In this document: in pieces, positions 55,178-63,470 of the stretch
How the letters are laid out: each line of letters opens with the position of its first letter
Numbering within the stretch: position 1 is the first letter of the stretch
Origin: Zwartia panacis
Lineage (GTDB): Bacteria; Pseudomonadota; Gammaproteobacteria; Burkholderiales; Burkholderiaceae_B
Reading direction: 5' to 3'
Assembly (NCBI RefSeq): GCF_030410395.1
Contig: NZ_JAUHHF010000007.1
Coordinates: 85,684 to 149,683 of the forward strand
Length of the DNA stretch: 64,000 nucleotides
Position numbers and translations under genes: made by a program
The notes under the pieces: generated by a model
What the model saw: only the letters and a program-made list of their open reading frames with translations
Told to the model about the DNA's origin: nothing
Database searches by the model: none

Positions 55178-55879
55178 ATGTTAAGTCTTCGCAAATCTCA
55201 AGACCGTGGCTATGCCGACCATGGCTGGCTCAAGAGTTTTCACTCTTTTTCTTTCGCCGGATACCATGACCCCGAACACATGGGCTGGGGAAATCTGCGT
55301 GTCATCAATGAGGACCGTATCGCGCCCGGAACGGGCTTTGGGAGCCATGGTCACCGTGACATGGAAATCATTAGCTATGTGCTGTCTGGTTCGCTTGCGC
55401 ACAAAGACAATATCGGTAACGGTACAGCGATTCCCCCCGGAGATGTCCAGCGCATGAGCGCAGGGCGTGGTGTGGTCCACAGTGAATACAACCACTCGGC
55501 TGATCAGGCCACACACTTTTTCCAGATTTGGATCGAGCCCAAGCAGCATGGCATCAACCCCGGCTACGAGCAAAAAACATTTCCAGAGCACGAAAAAAGA
55601 GGCGCACTAAGACTGGTTGCCTCACCCGATGGTGCGCAGGGATCCGTGACGATTCATGCCGATGCCAGTTTGTATGCCGGACTATTCACAGGATCTGAGA
55701 CCGTGACTTTGCCTTTGGATCCAGCACGCAAAGCTTATGTGCATGTCGTGCGTGGTTCGATCAATGTCAATGGACAGTTGTTGCATACGGGTGATGCCGC
55801 CAAGCTCTCAGACGAGCATGCAGTCACCCTTAGCGAAGGTCAAGATGCAGAGGTATTGGTCTTTGACCTAGCTGCATGA
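55178..55879 (+). CDS. pirin family protein (quercetin 2,3-dioxygenase-like)
   Basis: A 233-residue bicupin. The metal site is visible in [18 protein letters not shown] (two His) and VVHSEYNHS (His and Glu). The N-terminal cupin is typical of pirins that act as quercetinases or redox sensors. The ATG at 55178 has GGAG six bases upstream; a GTG/ATG at 55166 would put the ribosome site inside the gene. The azoreductase starts 77 bp after its stop. Confidence 0.92.
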   Translation: MLSLRKSQDRGYADHGWLKSFHSFSFAGYHDPEHMGWGNLRVINEDRIAPGTGFGSHGHRDMEIISYVLSGSLAHKDNIGNGTAIPPGDVQRMSAGRGVVHSEYNHSADQATHFFQIWIEPKQHGINPGYEQKTFPEHEKRGALRLVASPDGAQGSVTIHADASLYAGLFTGSETVTLPLDPARKAYVHVVRGSINVNGQLLHTGDAAKLSDEHAVTLSEGQDAEVLVFDLAA

Positions 55880-55956
55880 CAGAAACATGTCCTCATTCTG
55901 CGCCTGACCAACAATCTTTATACATTTTATTGAAACAATCTTTGGAGTTTATTGCG

Positions 55957-56559
55957 ATGAAAATTTTACAAGTGAATAGTGCAGCACGTACTACAGGTGC
56001 CAACTCAACTCTGATCGCCAATCAAGTGACTGCAGCGCTGGTGGCCAAACATCCCGGTGCCAGAGTTGAAGTCCTTGATTTGGCTGCGAATCCCCATCCC
56101 GCACTCGATCAAGATGGCTTGGGCGCTCTTTTTACTCCGGCGGAGCAAAGAACAGCAGAGCAACGTGAACGGATCGAACTGGACAATGCCTTGATTGCGC
56201 AAGTCCAATCTGCAGATGTGCTCGTACTGGGCGTTCCTATGTATAACTTTGCGATTTCGAGTCAATTAAAGAACTGGATTGATGCGATTGCAAAGGCGGG
56301 CGTGACGTTCCGCTATACAGAGAATGGTCCTGAGGGACTGATCAAAGGGAAAAAAGTGTATGTCGCTTTGGCGCGCGGGGGGATTTATCGTGACACACCG
56401 AATGATACGCAAGTCCCCTATCTGAAAATGATTTTGGGTTTTCTCGGAATGACCGACGTAGAATTCATTTATGCAGAGGGCTTTGCCATGGGCGAGGAGC
56501 ATGTTAAACAAGCCTTGGCCTTTGCAGAGACCCAAATCCTTCAATTATTTGGCGAATGA
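55957..56559 (+). CDS. azoR: FMN-dependent NADH:quinone/azo reductase
   Basis: A 200-residue flavodoxin-like reductase of quinones and azo compounds. Motifs: [21 protein letters not shown] (phosphate-binding loop of FMN), [41 protein letters not shown] (a family signature). The ATG at 55957 follows TTTGGAG; a longer frame overlaps the pirin stop. It is paired with pirin and a LysR regulator, which fits detoxification of electrophilic quinones. Confidence 0.93.
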   Translation: MKILQVNSAARTTGANSTLIANQVTAALVAKHPGARVEVLDLAANPHPALDQDGLGALFTPAEQRTAEQRERIELDNALIAQVQSADVLVLGVPMYNFAISSQLKNWIDAIAKAGVTFRYTENGPEGLIKGKKVYVALARGGIYRDTPNDTQVPYLKMILGFLGMTDVEFIYAEGFAMGEEHVKQALAFAETQILQLFGE

Positions 56560-57462
56560 ATGAATACTCTCAAAGATTGGCAAGATCGGTTGGGTGATCA
56601 ATTTGTTGTTTTTGAAGAATCACAAGACGGAATCGTCTTGATAAAAATTGATCACCCCTTGGCCACTGCAACGATCAGCCTTCAGGGTGGTCAGATTTTG
56701 CAGTGGCAGCCAAAGTCTCAGGTCGAGCCAGTGCTTTGGAGTGCAGCGCCCATGCACTGGAAAAAGGGACGTGCGATTCGCGCGGGTATCCCTGTTTGCT
56801 GGCCTTGGTTCGGTGCGCACCCAGTTGATTCCTCAGCCCCCGCGCATGGTTATGCAAGGATTTGTCCTTGGGAAATAACCAGTATTTCGACGAGCCATTC
56901 AGGGCCCGTGGAGATATGTATGGCGATGTCAGTGGCAACCCCATCCACTGTTACGCAAACCCTAGAGGCTACGCTCGCTTCCAGAATTTCCATCGGGGAA
57001 ACATTGTCGATCAGCCTCACGACCAGTAACCCCGGTCCTCAGCCTCTAGTCATCACCGAGGCGCTTCATGCATACTTTAAGGTCAGTGACATCCGCAATG
57101 TTGAAACGCTTGGGCTGAGCGGAAGTGAGTATATTGATTTAATTGATCAAAATACGAAGAAAATACAAAATGGGAATATCCATTTCACAAATGAAACAGG
57201 CCGCGTTTTTATTAATACGATCAGCGAATGTTTGATTAAAGATTCTGGTTACGATCGGATAATCAGAATCGAAAAAACGGGGAGTCAAAGTACAGTCGTC
57301 TGGAACCCCTGGCAAGATACCGCTTCAAAAATGAATGATCTCGGCGCGGACCAATGGCAACAAATGGTTTGCATCGAAACTGCGAATGCACTGGATAATG
57401 CGCTGACGATTGAGTCGGGTGCTCAACATAGTATGTCGGTCAATTATTCGATAGGGCTTTAG
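56560..57462 (+). CDS. D-hexose-6-phosphate mutarotase (aldose 1-epimerase family)
   Basis: A 300-residue YeaD-like mutarotase that interconverts anomers of hexose 6-phosphates. Key segments: RAGIPVCWPWFGAHP, SAPAHGYARICPWEI (acid His), EALHAYFKVSD (His) and CIETANAL (base Glu). Its ATG follows the azoR stop immediately, and dtd begins right after its own stop, so azoR, this gene and dtd are read together. Confidence 0.9.
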   Translation: MNTLKDWQDRLGDQFVVFEESQDGIVLIKIDHPLATATISLQGGQILQWQPKSQVEPVLWSAAPMHWKKGRAIRAGIPVCWPWFGAHPVDSSAPAHGYARICPWEITSISTSHSGPVEICMAMSVATPSTVTQTLEATLASRISIGETLSISLTTSNPGPQPLVITEALHAYFKVSDIRNVETLGLSGSEYIDLIDQNTKKIQNGNIHFTNETGRVFINTISECLIKDSGYDRIIRIEKTGSQSTVVWNPWQDTASKMNDLGADQWQQMVCIETANALDNALTIESGAQHSMSVNYSIGL

Positions 57463-57900
57463 ATGCAAGTGCTTTTACAAAGAGTTTTAGAGGCCAGTGT
57501 CACAGTTGAACAATCGGTCGTGGGTCAGATTGGTCGAGGTTTGCTCGTTTTTATTTGCGCTGAGCAAGGCGATACCGATGAAATCTCTCTAAAAATGCTT
57601 GAAAAAATATTAAAGCTTCGTATTTTTAGTGATGACGCCGGCAAGATGAATTTGTCTGTTCAGGATGTCAGCGGCGCTTTGTTAATTGTTTCCCAATTCA
57701 CACTCGCAGCTGATACAGCAAAAGGCAACCGTCCAAGCTTTGGTCGCGCCGCTGCGCCAGAACATGCCAAACTTTTATACGACGGATTTGTCAATTTAGC
57801 TCGGCAGAGTGGGTTGTCTATTGAAACAGGCATATTCGCTGCGGATATGAAAGTAGCGCTCGTCAATGATGGACCCGTCACGATTCCCTTGGCAATCTAG
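57463..57900 (+). CDS. dtd: D-aminoacyl-tRNA deacylase
   Basis: A 145-residue enzyme that hydrolyses D-amino acids from mischarged tRNA. The paired family motifs are SQFTLAADTAKGNRPSF and, near the C-terminus, NDGPVTI (GPxT). The start MQVLLQRVLEASVTVEQSVVGQIGRGLLVFI is typical. It starts at the base after the mutarotase stop. It complements the D-alanine metabolism genes elsewhere in the window but is not linked to them. Confidence 0.95.
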   Translation: MQVLLQRVLEASVTVEQSVVGQIGRGLLVFICAEQGDTDEISLKMLEKILKLRIFSDDAGKMNLSVQDVSGALLIVSQFTLAADTAKGNRPSFGRAAAPEHAKLLYDGFVNLARQSGLSIETGIFAADMKVALVNDGPVTIPLAI

Positions 57901-57938
57901 ACTGGTAACATTTGATTTCACCGAGGGAGTGAAATGAG

Positions 57939-58832
57939 ATGCAGGCGCTAAAAAAAATACACGCAGGAGTTCTTGAGATCGCTTACGCAGAGTCTGGACC
58001 TTCTAATGGACAACCAGTATTTTTGATGCATGGTTTTCCTTACGATATTCACGCTTATGACGAGGTCTCACCCATGCTTGCTGCTGCGGGCTGTCGTGTC
58101 ATCGTGCCTTTTTTGCGTGGCTATGGTCCCACGAGATTTTTAAGTCCATCTACGCCACGCTCTGGAGAGCAAGCAGCGCTCGGTGCGGATTTGCTCGCAT
58201 TGATGGATGCGCTGCAGATTCCGAAGGCTTTATTGGCAGGGTATGACTGGGGCGGTCGTGCCGCGTGCGTGGTTGCTGCCGTTTGGCCTGAGCGTTGCCA
58301 GGGTCTCGTATCATTTAATAGCTACAACATTCAAAACATTGCGCAGGCATTGGTTCCGGATCTGCCGGAAAATGAGCACAGACTCTGGTATCAATATTAT
58401 TTTCATAGCGAAAGAGGGCGTGCGGGGCTGGAAAAGGATCGCCGAGCCGTGACGCGTCTGCTCTGGAAGCTTTGGTCTCCCACCTGGATTTTTAATGAGG
58501 ACACTTTCTCAAAATCAGCCGCTGCATTCGACAATCCTGACTTTGTAGAGGTTGTGATTCACTCGTATCGTCATCGTTTCGGATTGGTCGAAGGAGACCC
58601 AGCTTATGCTGAGATTGAAGCTCGTTTAGCCAAGCAGCCAGCGATCACTGTACCTGCAATTACGTTTGATGGCGAAGACGATGGGGTGAGAAAGCCGTCC
58701 TATGAAGCCCCACACGCACAGCGATTTTCCGGTTCACGCGTGCATCGGGTTATACCGGGAGTCGGCCACAACATGCCCCAGGAAGTTCCCGAGATTTTTG
58801 GAAAAGCAGTCCTGGAATTAGTAAGAGCTTAA
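57939..58832 (+). CDS. alpha/beta hydrolase, epoxide hydrolase/haloalkane dehalogenase type
   Basis: A 297-residue hydrolase. The oxyanion loop is MHGFPYD, the nucleophile elbow GYDWGG has Asp rather than Ser, and the His is in GVGHNMPQEVP. Asp nucleophiles are typical of epoxide hydrolases and haloalkane or haloacetate dehalogenases, not esterases. GGGAG lies about ten bases upstream of the ATG. It follows dtd after 38 bp. Its natural substrate is unknown. Confidence 0.9.
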   Translation: MQALKKIHAGVLEIAYAESGPSNGQPVFLMHGFPYDIHAYDEVSPMLAAAGCRVIVPFLRGYGPTRFLSPSTPRSGEQAALGADLLALMDALQIPKALLAGYDWGGRAACVVAAVWPERCQGLVSFNSYNIQNIAQALVPDLPENEHRLWYQYYFHSERGRAGLEKDRRAVTRLLWKLWSPTWIFNEDTFSKSAAAFDNPDFVEVVIHSYRHRFGLVEGDPAYAEIEARLAKQPAITVPAITFDGEDDGVRKPSYEAPHAQRFSGSRVHRVIPGVGHNMPQEVPEIFGKAVLELVRA

Positions 58833-58848
58833 CGAGAAACTCAAACAG

Positions 58849-59382
58849 ATGAAACCAGATATCCAACTTCGAGACAGTCTCGATGCTGACTGTGAGGCGA
58901 TTCAGGCGATTTATGCTTACCATGTGTTGCACGGAACAGCCTCCTTTGAAATTATCCCGCCAACCTTGGAGGAAATCCGTCAGAGGCGTTCTGATGTGGT
59001 GAACAAAAGCCTCCCATACATTGTGGCCGAAAGAGATGGCGAAGTCGTGGGATATTCATACGCGACAATGTATCGGGCAAGACCCGCATATCGATTCACC
59101 GTTGAAAATTCGGTCTATGTCAAAGAGGGGTTGGCAGGCGAGGGAATAGGCAGCAAACTTTTACTGGCATTGATTGATCGCTGTACGAAGAGTGGTTTTC
59201 GCCAGATGATTGCCGTCATTGGTGACAGCAGTCCGGCTTCGGTCGCGTTACACAAACGGCATGGTTTTGAGCAGGTGGGTCTTTTTCGGTCAGTGGGCTT
59301 CAAGGCTGGCGCTTGGCGAGACACTGCGATGCTTCAGCTTGAGCTGGGTGCTGGAAATCGAGTGCCCCCCGAAACACCTTGA
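58849..59382 (+). CDS. GNAT N-acetyltransferase, phosphinothricin/methionine-sulfoximine type
   Basis: A 177-residue acetyltransferase. The start IQLRDSLDADCEAIQAIYAYHVLHGTASFE and the acetyl-CoA loop VYVKEGLAGEGIGSKLL are typical of the PAT/MddA/YncA group that acetylates phosphinothricin, methionine sulfone or sulfoximine. RSVGFKAGAWRDTAMLQ near the end is also characteristic. It is 16 bp from the hydrolase gene on the same strand. Confidence 0.9.
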   Translation: MKPDIQLRDSLDADCEAIQAIYAYHVLHGTASFEIIPPTLEEIRQRRSDVVNKSLPYIVAERDGEVVGYSYATMYRARPAYRFTVENSVYVKEGLAGEGIGSKLLLALIDRCTKSGFRQMIAVIGDSSPASVALHKRHGFEQVGLFRSVGFKAGAWRDTAMLQLELGAGNRVPPETP

Positions 59383-59468
59383 TATTCATTTTTCGCAAGA
59401 ACATCCAATGGCAGGCCATTTCATCTTAAAATGACTAACCGGATATTTTTATTCATGGGTGTTTTAAG

Positions 59469-59897
59469 ATGGCTGTTTATAAACCTATAGATCTTTTTGG
59501 TGTTCCGGATGATTTAAATGTATCCGAAAAGCCAGCGATCAAAAAACCCTCTCGTAAAAGAGTGGTAGAGAGATCTACAGCCGAATCACTTCCTAAGAAA
59601 AAGGCCCGCACGAAACAGACCGCTTCAGCGGCTCAACTCGTGAACCTTCCTGGTCAGGGGTTTTTACCAGGCTTATCAAGACGCGGGCGCCCCAGACTCG
59701 CAAAACCCATTTCGGCGGTCGAACGCACTGCCGAACACCGACGCAAGAGAATCGCCAATGGCGCAAAGCGAGTCGAGATCATCCTGGATAGTGATGTGTC
59801 GCGCGCCCTGGATCGACTCGCAGAACATCACCAAGAGCCCCGAAGTGATGTAATCGCGACTCTGATCCGTAAAGCAGCCTCGCGACTGAAAACTTAG
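59469..59897 (+). CDS. basic ribbon-helix-helix domain protein
   Basis: A 142-residue protein of two parts. Residues ~20-60 are basic and probably disordered ([21 protein letters not shown]). The last 45 residues ([40 protein letters not shown]) look like a ribbon-helix-helix DNA-binding domain. A GRPRL segment (residue ~77) could be an AT-hook-like minor-groove contact. No partner toxin gene is present. Its stop overlaps the stop of the converging elastin-like gene by two bases. Targets unknown. Confidence 0.78.
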   Translation: MAVYKPIDLFGVPDDLNVSEKPAIKKPSRKRVVERSTAESLPKKKARTKQTASAAQLVNLPGQGFLPGLSRRGRPRLAKPISAVERTAEHRRKRIANGAKRVEIILDSDVSRALDRLAEHHQEPRSDVIATLIRKAASRLKT

Positions 59898-60259
59898 CGC
59901 GCACCGGGTCGATTCACGGGGCCGCCACGGTTAACCCCTTCGCCAGGTCCTGCTCCGGGAGCAATGCCGACTCCAGGGGCGCCTGCACCGGCACCGGGTA
60001 TGACGCCCACACCAGGAGCACCCACTCCAGGAGCACCCACGCCAGGAGCACCTACCCCTGGTGCAACACCCACACCAGGTGCGCCGACTCCAACACCTGG
60101 CAGTACACCTACGCCAGGAGCGCCTCTGTCCACGGGAGCGGCAACGCAACCAACCGGTACGCCCGGGGCGGTACAGATCACGCGGGCACTAGCAGTGCTC
60201 GTCAATACAGACATTGCTGCAAGTGGAGTAAGTAAAGCGATCAGAAAAGAGCGTTTCAT
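59894..60259 (-). CDS. secreted elastin-like repeat protein
   Basis: A 121-residue protein with a Sec signal peptide ([25 protein letters not shown], cut near residue 25), two cysteines (29 and 38) and then ten xPGxG units, mostly APGVG, from about residue 47 to 107. The tail is GPxNRPGAR. The repeat is the same class as vertebrate elastin pentapeptides. The ATG follows AAAGG. Function unknown; a flexible or coacervating periplasmic or surface protein is possible. Similar Pro/Gly/Val-rich small proteins are rarely annotated. Confidence 0.75.
   Translation of the reverse strand: MKRSFLIALLTPLAAMSVLTSTASARVICTAPGVPVGCVAAPVDRGAPGVGVLPGVGVGAPGVGVAPGVGAPGVGAPGVGAPGVGVIPGAGAGAPGVGIAPGAGPGEGVNRGGPVNRPGAR
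59964..60130. repeat. 15-bp-unit degenerate tandem repeat (CCAGGAGCACCCAC-like)
   Basis: Direct repeats of about 15 bp (for example ACTCCAGGAGCACCC at several places) encode the APGVG units on the minus strand. Such arrays can expand or contract in whole codons, so the protein may vary in length between strains. Confidence 0.75.
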
Positions 60260-60351
60260 GAGTCAAACCTTTCAGAGAGTGTGAGTGTTTCGTCTGCACT
60301 ATAGCAACATGTGGTGGCAAGTTCAGCTGATCTGATAGTCATTGCGAGGGT

Positions 60352-61419
60352 TCAGCGTCTGGAGCGCTCATACCTCTGAGCGTACTCCCAGCCGATATCC
60401 GCAAGTGGTCTTGCTTTATTGCCTGTTTCCTTGGCGTCGGATGCCGAGGCTGTTCCGTTTGCCGCACGCTTGGCGATACCTTGCAAAATAGCCGCCATCC
60501 TGAAGAGGTTGTAGGCAATATAAAAATCCCAGTGCTCTTGACCAGCAAAACCCGTCGCGGCCGTATAGCGCTCAACGTAATCAGACTCGGCGGGTATGCC
60601 GAGTGCCGCCAGATCCAGTCCTCCGATACCCCGCCACAGTGTTGCAGGGATATGCCAGCTCATGCAATGGTAAGCAAAGTCAGCCAGGGGGTGTCCGAGC
60701 GTTGCAAGTTCCCAATCCAGTAAACCAATGGCACGCGGCTCAGTAGGATGGAATACAAGATTGTCCAGGCGATAATCACCGTGAACGATCGAAGTCTGAT
60801 CGCCCTCGGGTATGTTTGCTGGCAGCCATTCAATCAGTGCATGCAACGATTCGATATTTTCAGTGTTCGACTCCAGGTACTGTCGACTCCAGCGCGCAAT
60901 CTGACGTTGAAAATAATTACCAGGCTTACCAAAAGTTTCAAGACCGACTGCGTTCGGGTCGACTTGATGAAGGGACGAAATCACTCGATTCATTTCAGCG
61001 TAGATTGCTCCACGCTCCTCACGATTCATGCCTGGTAATGACTGGTCAACGAGCACTCGTCCTTTGAGGAACTCCATGATGTAAAAGGGCGTGCCGACTA
61101 CATTGAGGTCATCACTGAATGCGTAAAGTTTAGGAACCGGCACATCGCTTTTTTGCAGCGCTTGCATCACGCGATACTCTCGATCTACAGCATGTGCGGA
61201 GGCTAAAAGAACGCCTGGCGGCTTTTTACGCAATACGAGTTGTTGAGAGCCGCTCGTGAGTAAAAAAGTTGGGTTGGATTGACCGCCAGTCAACGGTTGG
61301 CAAGAAAGCTTTTCTGCTTGGGTGATTCCTTGCTCGCGCAACCATTGAGCCAAATTTTCTGTTTTAAATTGCCCGAGCGTGCCTTCGCTGCCAATTGCTT
61401 GAGTCTTGTCTGTACTCAT
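60352..61419 (-). CDS. APH-family phosphotransferase (ACAD10/11 kinase-domain type)
   Basis: A 355-residue aminoglycoside-phosphotransferase-fold kinase. The start reads LRKKPPGVLLASAHAVDREYRVMQAL; the Brenner motif is HGDYRLDN and the metal motif is LLDWELATLGHPLADFAY. These features fit the kinase module fused to acyl-CoA dehydrogenase in ACAD10/11 and the LvaA-type kinases for hydroxyacyl-CoA, not antibiotic kinases. It is the last gene of a three-gene operon; its start overlaps the SDR stop by 4 bp. Confidence 0.9.
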   Translation of the reverse strand: MSTDKTQAIGSEGTLGQFKTENLAQWLREQGITQAEKLSCQPLTGGQSNPTFLLTSGSQQLVLRKKPPGVLLASAHAVDREYRVMQALQKSDVPVPKLYAFSDDLNVVGTPFYIMEFLKGRVLVDQSLPGMNREERGAIYAEMNRVISSLHQVDPNAVGLETFGKPGNYFQRQIARWSRQYLESNTENIESLHALIEWLPANIPEGDQTSIVHGDYRLDNLVFHPTEPRAIGLLDWELATLGHPLADFAYHCMSWHIPATLWRGIGGLDLAALGIPAESDYVERYTAATGFAGQEHWDFYIAYNLFRMAAILQGIAKRAANGTASASDAKETGNKARPLADIGWEYAQRYERSRR

Positions 61420-62201
61420 AGGGAGCTCACCAGATGCCCCCAGTCAACGGGCAGTGTCGTGCCCGTCATCGCTTGGCCAGCGTCTGAGGCCAGCAATAGC
61501 AATGGACCATCCAAGTCCTCCATTTGGCAAAACCTTCTGAAAGGCACGCGTGCTTCCAGTTTTTTTCCTGCCTCACTTGCAAGAAAATCGCTGTTCAGAT
61601 CGGTCACGACATAACCAGGCAAAATCGCGTTGACACGAATGCCATAGCGCGCAAACTCAAGCGCCAGCGCTTTGGTGAACTGGATCACACCCGCCTTGGA
61701 AGTGGCATAGGCTACGACCGCGCCAGCGACACGTTCACCGAGAATCGACGAGATATTGATGATGCTGCCTTTCTTTTTGTGTTTGACCAGCCGGCGTGCC
61801 GCCTCAGTATCAACCATCCAGCAGCCTTTCAGATTCGTATCGATGACCTCATCCCAATCTTGCTCGGTCTGATCAAGGGCGGGTTTTGCAACGGTGGTGC
61901 CCGCATTACTGACAATAATATCGGCCACTCGTCCAAGCGCTTCGATCTGATCAAAACAAATTTTTACGCTCTCAGCATTTGTGACATCCAGAGAGACGGC
62001 GTACGCCTGCGCGCCAGAGGCTTTGATTTCATCAACGAGAGTTTGTAGTTTGTCAGCGCGTCTTGCGGCCGCAATGACCGTTGCACCCGCTTGGGCAAGC
62101 GTTTTCGCCATGTGACGACCGATGCCGCTCGATGCGCCTGTGACGAGCGCCGTGCGTCCAGCCAAGCCAAACAGAGTGGTATTTGTCTGTGCAGTGCTCA
62201 T
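61416..62201 (-). CDS. short-chain dehydrogenase/reductase
   Basis: A 261-residue SDR. Cofactor loop TGASSGIG, then VSNAG, the Ser in NISSILG and the Tyr-x3-Lys in VAYATSK. It overlaps the acyl-CoA dehydrogenase and kinase genes by 4 bp at each end, so the three are co-translated. It would oxidise a hydroxyl group on an acyl-CoA or related substrate. Confidence 0.9.
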   Translation of the reverse strand: MSTAQTNTTLFGLAGRTALVTGASSGIGRHMAKTLAQAGATVIAAARRADKLQTLVDEIKASGAQAYAVSLDVTNAESVKICFDQIEALGRVADIIVSNAGTTVAKPALDQTEQDWDEVIDTNLKGCWMVDTEAARRLVKHKKKGSIINISSILGERVAGAVVAYATSKAGVIQFTKALALEFARYGIRVNAILPGYVVTDLNSDFLASEAGKKLEARVPFRRFCQMEDLDGPLLLLASDAGQAMTGTTLPVDWGHLVSSL

Positions 62202-63382
62202 GCATGACCTCCCGCACGTTTTTCAGCGGCGTCCAGGATTTTGCGAGCCATGCTCCAGCGATGAACCTCACTTGGGCCGTCATAAATTCTGAATGCACGC
62301 ATGTCCATGAATATGCGCATGACCAAGGTTTCACCTGTGACCCCTTGACCTCCCAGTATTTGAACGCACCGGTCGACCACACGCCATTCAGCTTCAGAGC
62401 ATGTGACTTTGGCGCGACTGGATTCAAAATTACAAGTTTGACCTTGGTCCAGCAGCCAGGCGGTATGCGCGATATGCAGGCGCGAGGTTTGAATGTCCAT
62501 GTCATTGTCGGCGAGCATGAAGCCTACGCCCTCGTGCTTGCCAAGGGCGCGTCCAAAGGCTTGGCGCGTGCGCGCATATTCCGTGGCAATGTCGTGTGCT
62601 CTCCGCGCCTGGCCCAGCCAGCGCATGCAATGCGTCAGACGGGCAGGCGCCAATCGGACCTGAGCATATTTAAAACCACGACCGATCTCGCCCAGAACAT
62701 CAGAAGCGGGGATGCGGACATTCTTGAACTCCATGACGCAATGACCACCCGTAAAGCAGCTGTCCATCGCATCCATCTGGCGTGTCACGCTGATCCCTTC
62801 GCGACTCATGTCAGACAAGAACATCGTGGCGGATCCGTCTTCCATTTTTGCCATGATGATGACGTAACTGGCTCCTTGGGCGCCAGTAATGAACCATTTG
62901 GTGCCGTTGATGACGTAGTGGTCGCCGTCCTTGACCGCTGTCGTCAGCATCATTGAGGGGTCGGCGCCAGCACCTGGGTGAGGTTCAGTCATCGCAAAAC
63001 ATGAGCGCGTCAGTCCTTGGACTTGAGGACGCAACCACCGTTCCTTTTGCTCTTCGGTCGCAACCATCTCCATCAGGTGAATATTGCCCTCATCAGGCGC
63101 ATGAATATTCATCGCCGTAGGACCCAGTGTTGAATACCCCGCCTCTTCAAACACAATGGCTTTGTCCGTGTGGCTGAGGCCCAGGCCACCCATTTCAATG
63201 GAGGCGTGAGGAGTCAATAGGCCCGCCTCGCGGGCCAGCCCGACCAGTTGCGCGCGCAAATCTTCAGAAGGACCGTGTGAAGTGGCGCGGGGATCGTTTT
63301 CAAGCGGGATAATCTTGTCTGCGATAAAGCGGCGAGTGCGCTCCTGAAGCTCGCGCTGAGCGGGGGTTAGGGAAAAATCCAT
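62198..63382 (-). CDS. acyl-CoA dehydrogenase family protein
   Basis: A 394-residue FAD-dependent acyl-CoA dehydrogenase. Motifs: CFAMTEPHPGAGADPS and KWFITGAQGASYVIIM (acyl-CoA and flavin contacts), and the C-terminal ILGGQGVTGETLVMRIFMDMRAFRIYDGPSEVHRWSMAR. In this class the usual base Glu position is followed by GPSEVH. ATG at 63382 has AGGA eight bases upstream; an upstream start adds an atypical Ala/Pro tail. It begins the ACAD-SDR-APH operon. Confidence 0.92.
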   Translation of the reverse strand: MDFSLTPAQRELQERTRRFIADKIIPLENDPRATSHGPSEDLRAQLVGLAREAGLLTPHASIEMGGLGLSHTDKAIVFEEAGYSTLGPTAMNIHAPDEGNIHLMEMVATEEQKERWLRPQVQGLTRSCFAMTEPHPGAGADPSMMLTTAVKDGDHYVINGTKWFITGAQGASYVIIMAKMEDGSATMFLSDMSREGISVTRQMDAMDSCFTGGHCVMEFKNVRIPASDVLGEIGRGFKYAQVRLAPARLTHCMRWLGQARRAHDIATEYARTRQAFGRALGKHEGVGFMLADNDMDIQTSRLHIAHTAWLLDQGQTCNFESSRAKVTCSEAEWRVVDRCVQILGGQGVTGETLVMRIFMDMRAFRIYDGPSEVHRWSMARKILDAAEKRAGGHA

Positions 63383-63470
63383 GTTGCGAATCCTGTTTGC
63401 TGAATCGGGCGCTGCGGGTTGGGCAGGCACTGGCTGACATATTCTTTAATATTACCTCAGTAGCGTCCGG

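Noticed and set aside
59964..60284. Plus-strand reading frame giving PTPGA repeats opposite the elastin-like gene
   Set aside because: It has no signal peptide or clear ribosome site; the minus strand has both. The frame is a by-product of the 15-bp repeat.
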